Below are positions 37,198 through 46,250 of a DNA stretch of 64,000 bases, piece after piece. Positions within the stretch are counted from its first letter, which is position 1; every line of letters begins with the position of its first letter. Location: contig DASVQP010000052.1 in assembly GCA_036389135.1 (NCBI GenBank), positions 62,001 through 126,000 on the forward strand, written 5' to 3'. Origin of the DNA: Longimicrobium sp. Its GTDB lineage: Bacteria; Gemmatimonadota; Gemmatimonadetes; Longimicrobiales; Longimicrobiaceae. Position numbers and translations under genes: made by a program. The notes beneath the pieces are model-generated. The model was not told where the DNA came from. It saw nothing but the letters and a program-made list of their open reading frames with translations, and made no database searches.

Positions 37198-37980
37198 GTG
37201 AATCCGATGCGAGTTTCTGAAGTCCCATCGCTGCTGCGGTGCGCGACCATCGTGGGAGCGCTGTCGCTGCTTGCACCCGCGGCATCTGCCCAGCAACAGC
37301 CCCTCGACGACGGCTTCAAGGGACAGGGCGCGGCACTCTGCGTAGCAGCAGGTGACCTCCTCCGGGGCGAGCCAGGCGCTGACGCCCGTATTTCCGGCGA
37401 TGTGCTGGCGTGGCGGCAGGTTCTGCACGTCATCGAAGGAACGGAGGCCCGCCGGCAGGCTGCGCTTGAGTCGGCGCGAGCTGGGCTGGCGAGTTCCACC
37501 CCCCGGGTAAAAATCGTGAGTGCCCGGGCGCTCTGGTCTACCTGCGCCAACCGGGATTCCCAGGTGCGCTACATGCTCGTTCACGGGTCCGCGGATCGGC
37601 TCCGGTTGAATCTCGCGGAAGAACCGGGGACCGCGATGAGCGCCGAGTCGGTGCGCCGTTTGAACCGGAGCGCACTGTGCCTTGCGGCAGCCGAGTTGTT
37701 CTTGCGGGCCAGACCCTCGCAGGCGTTGCGGACGGCGTTCCGCGAGGCCAGTCCGCGCCACCCCGACGCGGCCGCGCTTCGAGCCATTCAAGAACGCTCG
37801 CGCCTGGAGATCGATGGTGTTGTCGGGTCCGCGGTTGGAAAGGAGCTACTGGCGGATTATGCCCGCGTCCTCGTCCACCCCGCACCAGAAAACCGCGAGC
37901 CTCAGAGCCGGGTCAATTTCGCGAGCAAGGTTCTGCAGGACGAGTGTCAGCCCGCCGCCGGGAGCCAGCCCGCGCCCTGA
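37198..37980 (+). CDS. Exported protein of unknown family, paralogue 2
   Basis: 260 residues from GTG 37198, which has GAGAGG five bases upstream and lines up with the ATG of copy 1. It shares EVPSLLRCATIVGALSLL, VLAWRQVLHVIEGTEARRQA, CANRDSQVRYM, NRSALCLAAAELF, PDAAALRAIQERS and SAVGKELLADYARV with the gene 16 bases upstream. The signal peptide ends AASAQ. Four cysteines match copy 1. It is a tandem duplicate, function unknown. A hairpin island starts 60 bases after the stop. Confidence 0.75.
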   Translation: MNPMRVSEVPSLLRCATIVGALSLLAPAASAQQQPLDDGFKGQGAALCVAAGDLLRGEPGADARISGDVLAWRQVLHVIEGTEARRQAALESARAGLASSTPRVKIVSARALWSTCANRDSQVRYMLVHGSADRLRLNLAEEPGTAMSAESVRRLNRSALCLAAAELFLRARPSQALRTAFREASPRHPDAAALRAIQERSRLEIDGVVGSAVGKELLADYARVLVHPAPENREPQSRVNFASKVLQDECQPAAGSQPAP

Positions 37981-38039
37981 CCGGCGAGCGGAACAGTTGG
38001 GCCTGCGCATTCGGCGGGCGGCGGAGCGGGGGAGGGCAC

Positions 38040-38198
38040 GGGCAGCCACGCGGGGCGGCCGCTACCAGATTGGTGTGTGTGGCAGAGTTGGGGCGGGGGC
38101 GAGGGTGGGCAGACACGTGGGTCTGCCCCTACCGAATTCGTGCGCGGGGCGTAGGTCGGGGGAACGCACTGGGCGGGCGCGATGAATCGCGCCCCTAC
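38040..38198 (+). repeat. Phased hairpin island, copies A-B-C
   Basis: A at 38040 (loop ACGCGG), B at 38107 (loop ACGTGG), C at 38175 (loop TGAA); steps of 67 and 68 bases. Stems are as in the other islands. It fills most of the 334-base gap between the paralogues and mutS. The rest is a GTTCCCCATTCCCC run at about 38210-38240 and the mutS promoter. Confidence 0.9.
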
Positions 38199-38244
38199 CA
38201 GGCATTGTACCGTTCCCCATTCCCCGTTCCCCATTCCCCCACAG

Positions 38245-38273
38245 TTGCCCCAACCCCGATTCCGCTGTAAAAT
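38245..38273 (+). promoter_or_regulatory. Promoter of mutS
   Basis: TTGCCC (38245-38250), 17-base spacer, TAAAAT (38268-38273). Predicted start near 38280 with a 35-base leader. Confidence 0.65.
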
Positions 38274-38314
38274 CAAGGGCTTACAGGCCGCACCGGCTCC
38301 CATCCCCCACCGGA

Positions 38315-40894
38315 ATGTCGTCGGAAGACACCCCGCTGATGATGCAGTGGCGCGAGGTCAAGGCGCGCCACCCCGATGCGTTCGTGTTTTTTCGCGTCGG
38401 CGACTTCTACGAGCTGTTCAACGAGGACGCGGTGGAGGGCTCCAGCCTGCTGGGGCTCACGCTCACCTCGCGGAACAACGGCGGGTCGAAGGCGCCGCTG
38501 GCGGGGATCCCCGCGCACTCGCTGGAGAACTACCTGCGCAAGCTGGTGGGGCTCGGCCGGCGCGCGGCCATCTGCGACCAGGTGGAGGACCCGGCGCTCG
38601 CCAAGGGGCTCGTGCGCCGCGAGGTCACCGAGATGGTGACGCCCGGCGCCGTCTTCAGCGACGCCCTGCTCGACGCCCGCCGCAACAACTACCTGGCGGC
38701 GGTCTCCGGCGACCCGGCGGGGGAGGGAAGCGTCGCGCTGGCGCTGGCGGACCTGTCTACCGGGGAGGTGACGGTGCGGGCGGTGGCGTGGGAGGAGCTT
38801 GCGGACGTGCTGGGCGCCGCCCGGCCCGCGGAGCTCCTCCTTCCGCGTTCGTGGGAGCTCTTTCCCGGCACCCCGCCCGCCGAGGCGACGCGCACCTTTC
38901 GCGGCGACTGGCTGTTCGAGCCGGGGACGGCGCGGGAGGAGCTCCAGCGCCACTTTCGCGTCGCCAACCTGAGCGGCTTCGGCTTCGAGGCGGGGGACGC
39001 GCCGCTCGTGGGCGCGGTGGGGGCGCTGGTGGCGTACCTGAACGAGGTGCAGCCGGCCGGCTTCGGCGCGCTGCGGCCGCCGCGGGTGGAGCGCCCCGGC
39101 CATGCCATGCCGCTGGACGAGATGACGCGCCGCAACCTGGAGCTGGTGGAGACGCTGCGCGGCGGTGGCGCCGAGGGGACGCTGCTGGGGGTGATGGACG
39201 AGGCGCTCACGCCGATGGGCGGCCGCCTCCTGCGCCGCTGGCTCCTGGCCCCGCTGCTGGACGGCGAGCGCATCAACGCCCGCCTGGACGCCGTCGAGGA
39301 GCTGTTCGGCGACGACGGGGTGCGGCGCGACGCCCGCGCGGCGCTGGCCGAGATCCGCGACCTGGAGAGGCTTGGCGTCAAGGTGGGCACGGGGCGCGTG
39401 AACCCGCGCGAGATGCTGGCGCTCGCCGCGTCGCTCGGGCGCCTGCCCCCGCTGCGCGCCGCGCTGGCGGACTGCAAGGCAGCCCTGCTTCAGGAGCACC
39501 TGGACGCGATCGAGCCGATGGACGACGTGCGCGAGCTGGTGGCGCTCGCCATCGATGCGGAGGCGCCGGTGTCCGTGGCGGAGGGCGGGGTGATCCGCGC
39601 CGGCTTCAACGCCGAGCTGGACGAGCTGCGCTCCGTTCGCGACGGCGCCGTGGACTGGATCGCGCGGCTGCAGGCGCGCGAGCGGGAGCGGACGGGGATC
39701 GGGTCGCTCAAGGTGGGCTTCAACCGCGTCTTCGGGTACTACCTGGAGATCACGCGCACCCACGCCGATCGCGTCCCTTCCGATTACCACCGCAAGCAGA
39801 CGCTGGCGAATGCGGAGCGGTACTACACGCCCGAGCTGAAGGAGTGGGAGGAGAAGGTGCTGGGCGCCGAGGAGCGCATCGCGGCACTGGAGACGCGCCT
39901 CTTCGCCGAGCTGCGCGCGTCCGTCGCGCGGGAGCTGCCGCGCATCCAGCGGGTGGCGGAGCGGGTCGCCGCCGTGGACGTGCTCGCTGGGCTGGCCGAG
40001 GCCGCCTGCCGCCGCGACTTCTGCCGCCCGGCCGTCGACGACGGGTTCGCGCTGGAGATCCGCGGCGGGCGGCATCCCGTGGTGGAGACGATGATGCCGC
40101 GCGAGGAGTTCATCCCCAACGACCTGAGCCTGGACACCGAGCGGCGGGTGATGATCCTGACCGGGCCCAACATGGCGGGAAAGAGCACCATCCTGCGCCA
40201 GGTGGGCCTCATCGTGCTCCTGGCGCAGATCGGGTCGTTCGTGCCGGCGCGCACGGCCCGCATCGGGATCGTGGACCGCATCTTCACCCGCGTGGGCGCC
40301 TCGGACAACCTGGTGCGCGGGCAGAGCACCTTCATGGTGGAGATGAACGAGACGGCGGCGATCCTGCACGGCGCCACCGCCCGCTCGCTCGTGCTGCTGG
40401 ATGAGATCGGCCGCGGCACTTCCACCTGGGACGGGCTGAGCGTCGCCACCGCGACGACCGAGCACCTGCACGACGTGACCGGCGCCAAGACGGTGTTCGC
40501 GACGCACTACCACGAGCTCACCCGGCTGGCGGAGCGGCTCTCCGGCGTCGTCAATTTCTCCGTCGCCGTGCGCGAGGTGGGGGAGGACATCGTCTTCCTG
40601 CGCCGCCTGATCGCCGGCGGCGCGGACCGCTCGTACGGCGTGGAGGTGGCGCGGTTGGCCGGCCTGCCTGGCACGGTGGTGGAGCGCGCCAGGGAGATCC
40701 TGCGCGAGCTGGAGGCGCAGGCCGAGCCCGCCCCGCCCAGCAACGGACGCGTGCAGCTCCCTGCGCAGCTCGCCCTTTTCGAGCCCGATCCGCACCCCGC
40801 CGTCGCGCGGCTGCGCCGGGTGGACGTGAACCAGGTGACACCGATGCAGGCGCTCGCGCTCCTCGCCGAGCTGGCGGAGGCGGCGCGCTCATGA
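38315..40894 (+). CDS. mutS: DNA mismatch repair protein MutS
   Basis: 859 residues, MutS1 type. The mismatch-probing F-x-E is present (Phe31-Tyr-Glu33 in RVGDFYELF). Connector, core and clamp domains follow. The ATPase has Walker A GPNMAGKS from residue 617, then DEIGRGTSTWDG and THYHELTRLAE. A C-terminal helix-turn-helix tail follows a short linker. It recognises mismatches and recruits MutL; mutL is not in this window. It has its own promoter, and its stop overlaps the next start (ATGA), so the two following genes are translationally linked. Confidence 0.97.
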   Translation: MSSEDTPLMMQWREVKARHPDAFVFFRVGDFYELFNEDAVEGSSLLGLTLTSRNNGGSKAPLAGIPAHSLENYLRKLVGLGRRAAICDQVEDPALAKGLVRREVTEMVTPGAVFSDALLDARRNNYLAAVSGDPAGEGSVALALADLSTGEVTVRAVAWEELADVLGAARPAELLLPRSWELFPGTPPAEATRTFRGDWLFEPGTAREELQRHFRVANLSGFGFEAGDAPLVGAVGALVAYLNEVQPAGFGALRPPRVERPGHAMPLDEMTRRNLELVETLRGGGAEGTLLGVMDEALTPMGGRLLRRWLLAPLLDGERINARLDAVEELFGDDGVRRDARAALAEIRDLERLGVKVGTGRVNPREMLALAASLGRLPPLRAALADCKAALLQEHLDAIEPMDDVRELVALAIDAEAPVSVAEGGVIRAGFNAELDELRSVRDGAVDWIARLQARERERTGIGSLKVGFNRVFGYYLEITRTHADRVPSDYHRKQTLANAERYYTPELKEWEEKVLGAEERIAALETRLFAELRASVARELPRIQRVAERVAAVDVLAGLAEAACRRDFCRPAVDDGFALEIRGGRHPVVETMMPREEFIPNDLSLDTERRVMILTGPNMAGKSTILRQVGLIVLLAQIGSFVPARTARIGIVDRIFTRVGASDNLVRGQSTFMVEMNETAAILHGATARSLVLLDEIGRGTSTWDGLSVATATTEHLHDVTGAKTVFATHYHELTRLAERLSGVVNFSVAVREVGEDIVFLRRLIAGGADRSYGVEVARLAGLPGTVVERAREILRELEAQAEPAPPSNGRVQLPAQLALFEPDPHPAVARLRRVDVNQVTPMQALALLAELAEAARS

Positions 40895-41295
40895 TGCGCC
40901 TCGTCGCGCTCGTGCTGCTGCTGGGGGCGTGCGACGCGCGGCAGGAGGCGATGACGGCACCGCGCCCCATCGAGCCGCTCCGGAACGCGGCGGGGAAGGA
41001 GGGCTCTCCCTTCCAGTATCCGGAAGAGCTGTGGGAGGCGCAGGTGAACGGTGAGACGATGCTGCGCCTCTACATCACCGCGCAGGGCACCGTGGACAGC
41101 GTGCGCGTGGAGCGCACCAGCGGATACGAGGCGTTCGACGCGGCCGCGCTGGCCGGGAGCCGGTCGCTGCGCTTCGAGCCCGCCCGGCGCGGCGCGGAGC
41201 CGGTGGGCGCATGGTTCATACTTCCCGTGAAGTTCGATTCGGGTGCCGCCGCCGATTCGGCGCGCGACCCATCCCCCAAGTCCGTGGTCCCATGA
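40891..41295 (+). CDS. TonB C-terminal-domain lipoprotein
   Basis: 134 residues. Signal MMRLVALVLLLGAC with lipid Cys14. The mature part holds a TonB-C-like motif: GETMLRLYITAQGTVDSVRVERTSGYEAFDAAAL and FEPARRGAEPVGAWFILPVKF, the beta-alpha-beta fold that in TonB touches outer-membrane receptors. There is no N-terminal transmembrane helix or Pro-rich stalk, so it cannot energise import as classic TonB does. It starts inside the mutS stop and ends inside the start of the next gene. Confidence 0.8.
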   Translation: MMRLVALVLLLGACDARQEAMTAPRPIEPLRNAAGKEGSPFQYPEELWEAQVNGETMLRLYITAQGTVDSVRVERTSGYEAFDAAALAGSRSLRFEPARRGAEPVGAWFILPVKFDSGAAADSARDPSPKSVVP

Positions 41296-42710
41296 CCGAT
41301 TTCGCCGAGCAGCTCCTCGCCCGCCCGCGCCACACGCGCCCCTACGCCAACATCGTGGAGGCGGTGGGGTGGACTCCGCTGATCCGCCTCAACCAGGTGA
41401 CGGCGGGGATCCGCACGCCGGTGTACGGCAAGGCGGAGTTCATGAACCCGGGTGGGAGCGTCAAGGACCGCGTGGGGCCCGCCATCATCGAGGCGGCCGA
41501 GCGCGCGGGGGAGCTGCGCCCCGGCGGCACCGTGGTGGAGGGGACCAGCGGCAACACCGGCGTGGGGCTGGCGCTGGCGGCGGCCATCAAGGGGTACCGC
41601 TGCATCTTCACCATCCCGGACAAGATGAGCCAGGAGAAGGTGCGCCTCCTCAAGGCCTTCGGCGCCGAGGTGATCGTAACGCCCACCGCGGTCGCGCCGG
41701 ACCATCCGGACAACTACGTGATGATGGCGAAGCGGATCGCGGAGGAGACCCCCAACGCCATCCTCGCCAACCAGTTCTACAACCAGGCCAACCCCGAGGC
41801 GCACTACGCCACCACGGCCCCGGAGATCTGGGAGCAGACGGAGGGGCGCGTCACCCACTTCGTCTCCGCGGCCGGCACGGGCGGCACGCTGACGGGCGTC
41901 GGGCGCTTCCTCAAGGAGCGCAACCCGGAGGTGCGCGTCATCGGCGGCGACCCGGTGGGCTCCATCCTCGCGGGCTACGCGGCGACGGGTGCCAAGCCGG
42001 AGGCGGCGCCGTACAAGGTGGAGGGGATCGGGCAGGACAAGATCCCCGGCACGCTGGACATGAGCGTGGTGGATGAGTGGCGCTACGTGGAGGACCGCGC
42101 CTCGCTGGGGATGGCGCGCCGCCTGACGCGCGAGGAGGGGCTCTTCGTGGGCGGATCGGCGGGGCTGATCTGCCAGGTGGCGCTGGACGTGGCGCGCGAG
42201 GTTGACGATCCCGACGCCTGCGTCGTCTTCATCCTGTGCGACACCGGCGAGCGCTACCTCTCCAAGATCTACAACGACGAGTGGATGCGGGAGAACCGGA
42301 TGCTGGAGCCGTCGCGCGTGACGGCGCGCGACATGGTGGGCGGCAAGGGCGACAACGCGCCTGCGCACCTGATCGCCGTGGCGCCGGAGACGCCGGTGCG
42401 GCAGGCGCTGGGCTTCATCACGCAGCACAACATCTCGCAGCTCCCCGTGGTCTCCGAAGGCGACTGCGTGGGGCACCTCTCCGAGGCCACGCTGATGTCG
42501 CGGGTGCTGGAGAACACCGCCACGCTGGACCAGTCCGTCCAGCACCTGATGGACGCGCCGCTGCCGGTGGTGGACGCGCACGTGGACCTGCCGGGGATCA
42601 CCCGGCTGCTGAACCGGCAGAACCCGGCGGTGCTCGTGCGCCACGACGGGCGGCTGACGGGGATCATCACCCGCTACGACGTCCTGCGCTACGTAACCGA
42701 CGGCCGGTGA
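41292..42710 (+). CDS. cbs: Cystathionine beta-synthase with C-terminal CBS pair
   Basis: 472 residues from ATG 41292, overlapping the previous stop. The PLP-binding Lys58 sits in NPGGSVKDRVG. GTSGNTGVGLALAAAIKGY binds the substrate carboxylate, SAAGTGGTLTGVGRFLKE binds the PLP phosphate, and GSAGLICQVALDVA follows. Residues about 340-470 are two CBS domains (ITQHNISQLPVVSEGDCVGHL; NPAVLVRHDGRLTGIITRYDVLRYVT) that may bind an adenosyl ligand. It condenses serine and homocysteine to cystathionine. Plain cysteine synthases lack the CBS pair. Confidence 0.93.
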   Translation: MTDFAEQLLARPRHTRPYANIVEAVGWTPLIRLNQVTAGIRTPVYGKAEFMNPGGSVKDRVGPAIIEAAERAGELRPGGTVVEGTSGNTGVGLALAAAIKGYRCIFTIPDKMSQEKVRLLKAFGAEVIVTPTAVAPDHPDNYVMMAKRIAEETPNAILANQFYNQANPEAHYATTAPEIWEQTEGRVTHFVSAAGTGGTLTGVGRFLKERNPEVRVIGGDPVGSILAGYAATGAKPEAAPYKVEGIGQDKIPGTLDMSVVDEWRYVEDRASLGMARRLTREEGLFVGGSAGLICQVALDVAREVDDPDACVVFILCDTGERYLSKIYNDEWMRENRMLEPSRVTARDMVGGKGDNAPAHLIAVAPETPVRQALGFITQHNISQLPVVSEGDCVGHLSEATLMSRVLENTATLDQSVQHLMDAPLPVVDAHVDLPGITRLLNRQNPAVLVRHDGRLTGIITRYDVLRYVTDGR

Positions 42711-42761
42711 AGGGCCGCGGGGGCAAGCCCTTCCAACTCGCGCACGAGGTGGACGGAAGTC

Positions 42762-42789
42762 TTGCCCGGCGTGGCAAACACGTTACATT
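42762..42789 (+). promoter_or_regulatory. Promoter of the TonB-dependent receptor gene
   Basis: TTGCCC (42762-42767), 16-base spacer, TACATT (42784-42789). Predicted start near 42796; the leader to the ATG at 42888 is about 90 bases. Confidence 0.6.
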
Positions 42790-42887
42790 CACCGCTACCC
42801 GGCGCGTCCGGGCGCGGCTAGTGTAATGCGCGTCCCGGGCAGGTGCCCGGGTCGTGGCTGGAAACTCTCAATCTCCCCGAGAAAAAC

Positions 42888-45800
42888 ATGATTAAACGCT
42901 GTTCGCAGACGGCAGCCGCGCTCCTCTGCGCGATGCTGCTGGCGTTCGGCTGGGCGGGCGGCGCGCAGGCACAGGGCGTCACCACGTCCGCCGTGTCGGG
43001 CCGCGTCACCAATGCGGCGGGCGCACCGGTCGCCGGCGCGCGCGTGCTGGTGACCAGCGGGTCCACCGGCGCCCAGAGCCGCGTGGTCACGCGCGAAGAC
43101 GGGCGCTACCTGGTCTCCGGCCTCCAGCCGGGAAGCGGCTACCGCGTGGAGGTGAGCGGCCTTGGCCTGGCGCCGCAGACGCGCACCGGGGTGACGCTGA
43201 CGCTCAGCCAGACGCTGCGCCTCGACTTTACCCTCGCCGCGCAGGCGATCGCCATCGAAGGGATCACCGCGCGCGCCGAGCGCTCGGGCGCCACCTTCTC
43301 CCGCACGCGCACGGGGCCGGCCACCACGGTGCGGGACAGCGCCCTCCAGCGCCTCCCCACCATCAGCCGCGACCTCTCCGACTTCACGCGCCTGGTGCCG
43401 CAGATCGCCACCTCGGGCGGCGGCTCCAACGCGGCGGGGCGCAACTCGCGCTTCAACAACATCCAGATCGACGGCGCCGTCAACAACGACCTGTTCGGCC
43501 TCTCCACCAGCGGCACGCCGGGCGGCGCGGCGGGGACGCGCCCCATCACCATGGAGGCGATCCAGGAGCTCCAGGTGGTGCTCGCGCCGTTCGACGTGCG
43601 GCAGGGCGGCTTCACGGGCGCGGGGATCAACGCGGTCACCAAGAGCGGCACAAACCGCTTCACGGGGACCGCGTCGTTCTTCACCCGCGACCAGGAGCTC
43701 GTGGGGCGCTACCGCTTCCGCCAGGGCGACTCGATCGCGCTGTCGCCGGAGTTCAGCAACTTCAACGAGACCAACTTCGGCGCCTCGCTGGGCGGCCCCA
43801 TCGTCCGCAACAAGGTGCACTTCTTCATGGCGGGCGAGCGCACGGACCGCGAGTCGCCCACGGGCTTCGTGGCCGGGCAGCAGTCGTCCATCAGCGACCC
43901 GCTGGCCAACCGGATCTCGGACATCCTGACCACGCAGTACGGCTACAACCCGGGGACGGTGGGCGAGGTGAAGCTGGGCCGCGAGAGCACCAACATCTTC
44001 GGCCGCCTGGACTTCAACCTGTCGCCGAACCAGCGTCTTACCATCCGCAACAACTACGTGGATGCGTTCGACGACAACCTGACGCGGCGCAACGACCTGT
44101 ACCAGCTGGGGAACACGATGTACGCGTTCGACAGCAGGACGAACTCGACGGTCGGCCAGCTGAACAGCACCTTCGGCTCGAACTTGTCCAACGAGCTCCG
44201 GGTCAACCGCACCACCATCCGTGAGCGCCGCGACCCCGGCACCACCCAGCTTCCCTTCGTGCGCGTGGGCGCGGGCGGCACCAACTTCGTGGTGGCGGGT
44301 CCGGAGAACAGCTCGGTGGCGAACGCGCTGAACCAGGACCTCCTCGAGATCACGAACGACCTGACGCTCTCGGCGGGGGCCCACCGCATCACGCTGGGCA
44401 CGCACAACGAGTTCTTCCAGTTCAGCAACCTGTTCGCGCAGAACATCTACGGGAACTACCGCTTCGCGGACACCACGGCGCTGAAGAACGGCACCCCGAA
44501 CCAGTACTCCTACACCTTTTTGAATCCGAACAACCCGAACGCGCGTGAGCGGGCGGAGTTCTCGGTGCGGCAGCTTTCCGGCTACCTGCAGGACCAGTGG
44601 GAAGCGCGCGACAACCTGACGATCACGGCCGGGCTCCGCCTGGACCGCACCAGCTTCCCGGACAAGCCGGCGCAGAACGACTCCGTCGTCAAGTACTACC
44701 AGCGCAGCACCGGCAGGGTGGGCGGCGAGGAGATGCAGTTCTCCCCGCGCCTCGGCTTCAACTGGGACGTGGCGGGTGACCAGGTGACGCAGGTGCGTGG
44801 CGGCGTGGGCCTGTTCAGCGGCCGTACGCCGTACGTGTGGGTTTCGAACGCCTTCGGCAACACGGGGCTGGACTACGTCCGCTTCACGTGCAATTCGCCC
44901 AGCGTGCCGGCGTTCGTCACCGACCCGACCAAGCAGCCCACCGCGTGCACCGGCACGACGAGCTTCACGCCCAACGAGATCAACACGCTGGCGCCGAACT
45001 TCGAGCTCCCGCAGGTGTTCCGCGCCTCGTTCGGCGTCGACCGCCGCCTCCCGCGGGACTTCGTGGTGACGTTCGAGGGGCTCTTCAACCAGTCGCTCAG
45101 CGACCCCGTGTACCGCAACCTGGCGATCCGCACCGACTCGCTGACGGGCCCGCTCGCCACAGGCGGCTACGTGGAGGGTCGCCCGCGCTACTCGCGCCGC
45201 TACCCGAACGGCTCTTTCCCCGCGACCAGCGGCCTGGCCCGCCTGGGCGAGGTGTACGAGGTGTTCAACACGGACGAGAACTACACGTACAGCCTTACCG
45301 GGCAGCTCCAGAAGAACTTCGCCCGCACGCTGGATGTGCGCCTGGCGTACACCTTCACGGAATCGCAGGACGTAAACGCGCTGCGCTCCAGCACGGCTTC
45401 GTCGAACTTCGTGTTCAACCTGATCGACGGCAATCCGAACGACCCGAAGCTGCGCCCATCGGACTGGCTGGTGAAGCACCGCATTCTGGCGAGCGGCACC
45501 TACAGCGCCAACTTCATCCGCCGCGCGCCCACCGAGATCTCCTTCATCTACGAAGGGGAGAGCGGCCGGCCGTACTCGTACCGGTACGACGGCGACGTGA
45601 ACAACGACAACGCGATCAGCAACGACCTGATCTACGTTCCGCGCAGCATCGGTGAGGTTCGCTTCCAGGCCGCGACGGCCACGCAGCCGATCACGCCGGA
45701 GCAGTCGTGGGCGAACCTGAACGCGTTCATCAACAGCGTGGAGTGCCTGCGTGAGTCGCGCGGCAAGGTGCTGCAGCGGAACGCCTGCAACCAGCCGTGG

Positions 45801-46088
45801 AGCAACCGCTTCGACGTTCGCCTGGCGCAGACCGTTCCGTCGCTGGCCAACCAGCGGGTGCAGCTCACGCTGGACGTGCTGAACTTCGGCAACCTGCTCA
45901 ACCGCAACTGGGGCTTCAACGAGAGCGTGTCCAACCAGAGCGATCCGCTCCTTCGCGTGACCAACAACACGCCGAACGCCGCCGGCCGTGTGGAGCTCGC
46001 GCCGTTCGGCGCCGGGCGCCAGGTGTTCCAGCCGAGCAACCTCGGCTCGCGCTACCAGATCCAGCTCGGCGCGCGCTACCTCTTCTAA
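42888..46088 (+). CDS. TonB-dependent receptor, Oar-like
   Basis: 1066 residues from ATG 42888; an in-frame GTG at 42843 would put 15 residues before the signal peptide (MIKRCSQTAAALLCAMLLAF...AQAQG). Residues about 32-118 form a carboxypeptidase-regulatory-like beta sandwich (SGRVTNAAGAPVAGARVLV). Then comes a plug (VRDSALQRLPTISRDLSDFT, FNNIQIDGAVNNDLFGL, FDVRQGGFTGAGINAVTKSG) and a long outer-membrane beta barrel ending in aromatic ARYLF. Such receptors bind large ligands or peptides, and Oar in Myxococcus is linked to signal export. The ligand is unknown. It is a single gene with its own promoter and an exceptionally strong terminator. Confidence 0.92.
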   Translation: MIKRCSQTAAALLCAMLLAFGWAGGAQAQGVTTSAVSGRVTNAAGAPVAGARVLVTSGSTGAQSRVVTREDGRYLVSGLQPGSGYRVEVSGLGLAPQTRTGVTLTLSQTLRLDFTLAAQAIAIEGITARAERSGATFSRTRTGPATTVRDSALQRLPTISRDLSDFTRLVPQIATSGGGSNAAGRNSRFNNIQIDGAVNNDLFGLSTSGTPGGAAGTRPITMEAIQELQVVLAPFDVRQGGFTGAGINAVTKSGTNRFTGTASFFTRDQELVGRYRFRQGDSIALSPEFSNFNETNFGASLGGPIVRNKVHFFMAGERTDRESPTGFVAGQQSSISDPLANRISDILTTQYGYNPGTVGEVKLGRESTNIFGRLDFNLSPNQRLTIRNNYVDAFDDNLTRRNDLYQLGNTMYAFDSRTNSTVGQLNSTFGSNLSNELRVNRTTIRERRDPGTTQLPFVRVGAGGTNFVVAGPENSSVANALNQDLLEITNDLTLSAGAHRITLGTHNEFFQFSNLFAQNIYGNYRFADTTALKNGTPNQYSYTFLNPNNPNARERAEFSVRQLSGYLQDQWEARDNLTITAGLRLDRTSFPDKPAQNDSVVKYYQRSTGRVGGEEMQFSPRLGFNWDVAGDQVTQVRGGVGLFSGRTPYVWVSNAFGNTGLDYVRFTCNSPSVPAFVTDPTKQPTACTGTTSFTPNEINTLAPNFELPQVFRASFGVDRRLPRDFVVTFEGLFNQSLSDPVYRNLAIRTDSLTGPLATGGYVEGRPRYSRRYPNGSFPATSGLARLGEVYEVFNTDENYTYSLTGQLQKNFARTLDVRLAYTFTESQDVNALRSSTASSNFVFNLIDGNPNDPKLRPSDWLVKHRILASGTYSANFIRRAPTEISFIYEGESGRPYSYRYDGDVNNDNAISNDLIYVPRSIGEVRFQAATATQPITPEQSWANLNAFINSVECLRESRGKVLQRNACNQPWSNRFDVRLAQTVPSLANQRVQLTLDVLNFGNLLNRNWGFNESVSNQSDPLLRVTNNTPNAAGRVELAPFGAGRQVFQPSNLGSRYQIQLGARYLF

Positions 46089-46119
46089 GTCCATTGGATG
46101 GTGAAGGGTAGTACTGCGC

Positions 46120-46161
46120 AAAGAAGAGCGGGGCGGCCTGAGAGCCGCCCCGCTCTTCTTT
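46120..46161. terminator. Strong bidirectional terminator
   Basis: A perfect 18-bp stem AAAGAAGAGCGGGGCGGC with its complement GCCGCCCCGCTCTTCTTT, six-base loop CTGAGA. The A/T ends make it work in both directions. It lies 31 bases after the receptor stop. Confidence 0.92.
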
Positions 46162-46168
46162 GGTACCC

Positions 46169-46197
46169 TTGCGCCCGCCGCCGCCGCGGGCTACAAC
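46169..46197 (+). promoter_or_regulatory. Candidate promoter of udk
   Basis: TTGCGC (46169-46174), 17-base spacer, TACAAC (46192-46197), directly after the terminator. Predicted leader about 45 bases. Confidence 0.5.
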
Positions 46198-46250
46198 CGA
46201 GCGCGCCGGCCGCACGGCCGGGCACGCCTGGACTCCACTTCGCACGCTAG

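Noticed and set aside
42843-42887. GTG start of the TonB-dependent receptor
   Set aside because: It would place 15 residues before a complete signal peptide.
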